Shown: positions 47,085-64,000 of the stretch, piece after piece | How positions within the stretch are numbered: the first letter of the stretch is position 1 | Layout of the letters: every line of letters begins with the position of its first letter | Source: Taeniopygia guttata | Taxonomy: Eukaryota; Chordata; Aves; Passeriformes; Estrildidae | Reading direction: 5' to 3' | Assembly (NCBI RefSeq): GCF_048771995.1 | Contig: NC_133060.1 | Span: 1,509,501 to 1,573,500 of the forward strand | DNA length: 64,000 nt | Made by a program: the position numbers and the translations under genes | The notes under the pieces: model-generated | Seen by the model: only the letters and a program-made list of their open reading frames with translations | The model's database searches: none | Told to the model about the DNA's origin: nothing

Positions 47085-48375
47085 CACCTCAAAAGGGGCA
47101 AATTCTGCCACTTTTTAACCCAAAACCGGACCCAAACTTGGGCAGATTTTTCAACATTTTAACCCAAAAGCGGCTTCAAAATTGGGCGGATTTTGCAACA
47201 TTTTAACCCAAAATTGGGCAGATTTTGCAACTTTTTAACCCAAAACCGGCTCCAAATTTGGGCGGATTTTGCAACTTTTTAACTCAAAATTTGGCTCCAA
47301 ATTTGGGCGGATTTTGCAACATTTTAACCCAAAATTGGGCAGAATTTGCAACGTTTTAACCCAAAAACGGCTCCAAAATTGGGCAGATCCTTCTCCATTT
47401 TAACCCAAAATTGGCGGATTTTGCCTCATTTTAACCCAAAACTGGCTCCAAATTTGGGAGGATTTTGCAACTTTTTAACTCAAAATTTGGCTCCAAAATT
47501 GGGCAGATTTTGCAACTTTTTAACTCAAAATTGTGCAGATTTTGCCACTTTTTAACCCAAAACCGGCTCCAAAAATGGGCGGATCCTTCTCCATTTTAAC
47601 CCAAAATTGGCGGATTTTGCCTCATTTTAACCCAAAACCGGCTCCAAAATGGGGCAGATTTTGCAACTTTTTAACCCAAAATTTGGCTCCAAAATGGGGC
47701 AGATTTTGCAACTTTTAAACTCAAAATTTGGCTCCAAAATGGGGCAGATTTTGCAACTTTTTACCTCAAAACCGGCTCCAAAATTGGACAGATCCTGCCC
47801 CATTTTAACCCAAAATTGGCGGATTCTGCCCCATTTCAACCCAAAACCGGCTCCAAACCCAAAATTGGACAGATCCTGCCCCATTTTAACCCAAAATTGG
47901 GCAGGTCCTGCCCCATTTTAACCCAAAATTGGGCGGATCCTGCCCCATTTCAACCCAAAACCGGCTCCAAAATTGGGCGGATCTTGACCCATTTCAACCC
48001 AAAACCAGCTCCAAACCCAAAATTGGGCGGATCTTGCTCCATTTATACCAAAATCCGGCCATGAAGGGCGGCCATGAATGGGATTTCGCCCCAATTTAAC
48101 CCAAATTCGGCTCCTGGTCCATTTATACCAAAATCCGGCCATGAAGGGACAGACTTTGCCCCATTTCAACCCAAAACCGGCTCCAAACCCAAAATTGGGC
48201 GGATCCTGCTCCATTTCAGCCCAAAACCGGCTCCCATTTTAACCCAAAATTGGCTCCAAAATTATGTGGATCTTGCCCCATTTTAACCCAAAACTGGCTC
48301 CCATTTTAACCCAAAACTGGCTCCAAAATTGGACAGATCCTGCCCCATTTTAACCCAAAACCGGCTCCAAAACCG
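47085..48375. repeat. Minisatellite, about 45-55-bp unit
   Basis: Units of accggctccaaaattgggcg plus gattttgcaactttttaaccc lie downstream of TRIM41. They may form part of its 3' UTR if the distal poly(A) site is used. Confidence 0.9.
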
Positions 48376-48399
48376 GTGGGGCCAACAGCGCGAGTGGGA

Positions 48400-48795
48400 C
48401 GACAACGATGACGATGACGAAGACCAAGAAGAAGAAGAAGAAGAAGAAGACCAAGACCAAGACCAAGAAGAAGAAGAAGACGAAGAAGAAGAAGAAGAAG
48501 AAGAAGACCAAGAAGAAGAAGAAGAAGACCAAGAAGAAGAAGAAGAAGACGAAGAAGAAGAAGACCAAGACGAAGACCAAGAAGAAGAAGAAGAAGAAGA
48601 CGAAGACGAAGAAGACGAAGAAGAAGAAGAAGAAGAAGACCAAGAAGAAGACGAAGACCAAGAAGAAGAAGAAGAAGACGAAGAAGGAGAAGACAAAGAC
48701 CAAGACCAAGAAGAAGAAGAAGAAGAAGACCAAGAAGACAAAGACGAAGAAGAAGAAGACAAAGACGAAGATGAAGACCAAGAAGAAGGAGAAGA
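48400..48795. repeat. Purine-rich (gaa/gac/caa) microsatellite next to the TRIM41 stop
   Basis: A run of agaagaagaagaccaagacc type, nearly all A/G/C on the plus strand, ends about 28 bp from the TRIM41 stop codon. On the minus strand it is the start of the TRIM41 3' UTR (CTT-rich). Open frames with long Glu, Lys or Ser runs are artefacts. Confidence 0.93.
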
Positions 48796-48822
48796 CGCTC
48801 CCACCCTCCGGCGCCTCCGCCC

Positions 48823-63112
<14,290 letters not shown>

Positions 63113-63365
63113 TCCTGGCGGCGGCTCCGCCACGGCCGGAAACGCCGCGGCACTTCCGCCTTCCGGCGCGCCACGTGACCGGGAGTGGCTCCGGTTGCCG
63201 AGCAACCGCGGAAGAAAGACGGGAGCGTCACTTCCGGTGGGGGGTGTGACCGCCCGCGCAACTCGGTGGTGCTGGAGGACTGGGGGCGGGGCTAAAGGAG
63301 GGGCGGGGCTTAATGAGGGGCGGGGTTTTGGTGGGAAACTCCGCCCCCAGCGCGGAACGGGGCGG
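63113..63365 (-). promoter_or_regulatory. TRIM41 CpG promoter candidate
   Basis: Unique CpG-rich sequence. Motifs seen are cacgtg (63172-63177, E-box), gttgccgagcaac (63194-63206, an RFX X-box-like palindrome), cacttccgg twice (ETS-like) and gggcggggc boxes (SP1-like) near 63290-63325. If transcription starts here, the 16-bp minisatellite and the CT tract would lie in the 5' UTR or in a 5' intron. Direction is inferred from TRIM41. Confidence 0.6.
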
Positions 63366-63369
63366 TCCG

Positions 63370-64000
63370 AGCCCCGCGGTCCCGGTTCTGGACCTGGTTC
63401 GGGTCCCGGTCCCGGTCCCGGTCCCGGTCCCACTCCCGGTCCCATTCCCGGTCCGGGTCCCGGTCCCGGTACCACTCCCGGTCTCACTCCCGGTCCTGGT
63501 CCTGGTCCGGGTCCTGGTCCGGGTCCCGCTCCAACTCCCGGTCCCATTCACGGTCCCATTCCTGGTCCCACTCCCGGTCCCGGTCCCATTCCCGGTCCCA
63601 TTCCTGGTCCCACTCCCGGTCTGGGTCCCATTCCCGGTCCCACTCCCGGTCCCATTTCCGGTCCCATTCCCGGTCCCATTCCCGGTCCCGGTCCCGGTCC
63701 CATTCCCGGTCCCATTCCCGGTCCCATTCCCATTCCCGGTCCCATTCCCGGTCCCGGTCCCACTCCTGGTTCCGGTCCTGGTCCCGGTCCCGGTCCCACT
63801 CCCGGTCTCACTCCCGGTCCTGGTCCTGGTCCTGGTGCCGGTCCTGGTCCGGGTCCCGCTCCAACTCCCGGTCCCGGTCCCGATCACGATCGCGGTCCTG
63901 GTCCGAGTCCCACTCCGACTCTCGGTCCAACTCCCGGTCCCGGTCCCATTCCCGGTCCTGGCCCCGCTCTCAGTCCCGGTCCCATTCCCGGTCTGGGTCT
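63370..64000. repeat. CCCGGT minisatellite, 6/12-bp unit, runs off the right edge
   Basis: Repeats of cccggtcccattcccggtcc and cccggtcctggtcc. Long Thr/Gly or Pro/Gly open frames are artefacts. Confidence 0.95.

Noticed and set aside
46799-47206. 135-codon plus-strand frame downstream of RACK1
   Set aside because: No recognised similarity, low complexity, and partly within the 47-48 kb minisatellite.

Overview
The window looks like an avian (possibly passerine) microchromosome segment carrying part of the MHC-B-type TRIM/B30.2 neighbourhood. Two complete host genes can be read exon by exon. RACK1 (GNB2L1) lies on the + strand at 19198-43835 and TRIM41 on the - strand at 48823-62015, tail to tail. 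RACK1 and TRIM41 are neighbours in the chicken B complex on chromosome 16, which supports the assignment. Species cannot be named from the sequence.

Left part (1-14.5 kb, - strand): a chain of 21-nt exons (a few of 18 nt), all in phase 1. Each encodes one coiled-coil heptad, the architecture of BG / butyrophilin-like cytoplasmic tails. The chain includes a 285-nt Glu-rich exon and runs off the left edge. No Ig or transmembrane exon was found. From 14.6 to 18.95 kb there are only tandem repeats, ending in a 22-bp G-rich minisatellite that abuts the RACK1 promoter.

Middle (18.95-43.9 kb): RACK1 has 8 exons, 317 codons, a CpG-rich promoter with ETS, CRE-like and YY1-like sites, and a 5'TOP tract. 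Six of its seven introns are each filled by a different minisatellite, so the gene is about 25 kb long. Two C/D snoRNAs known to live in RACK1 introns are recognisable: SNORD96-like in intron 2 and SNORD95 in intron 6.

Right part (44-64 kb): a 172-bp satellite separates the convergent genes. TRIM41 (6 exons, 627 codons) encodes a RING split by about 150 acidic residues, a B-box, a coiled coil and PRY-SPRY. Its intron 3 holds about 24 partial copies of the end of exon 3, each with the adjacent splice donor. RACK1 intron 2 similarly holds 16 copies of the end of exon 2 with its donor. This shared pattern of exon-tail plus 5' splice-site arrays is the most unusual thing in the window. The right edge is the TRIM41 CpG promoter followed by a CCCGGT minisatellite. 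No transposable element, tRNA, rRNA or CRISPR array was recognised.
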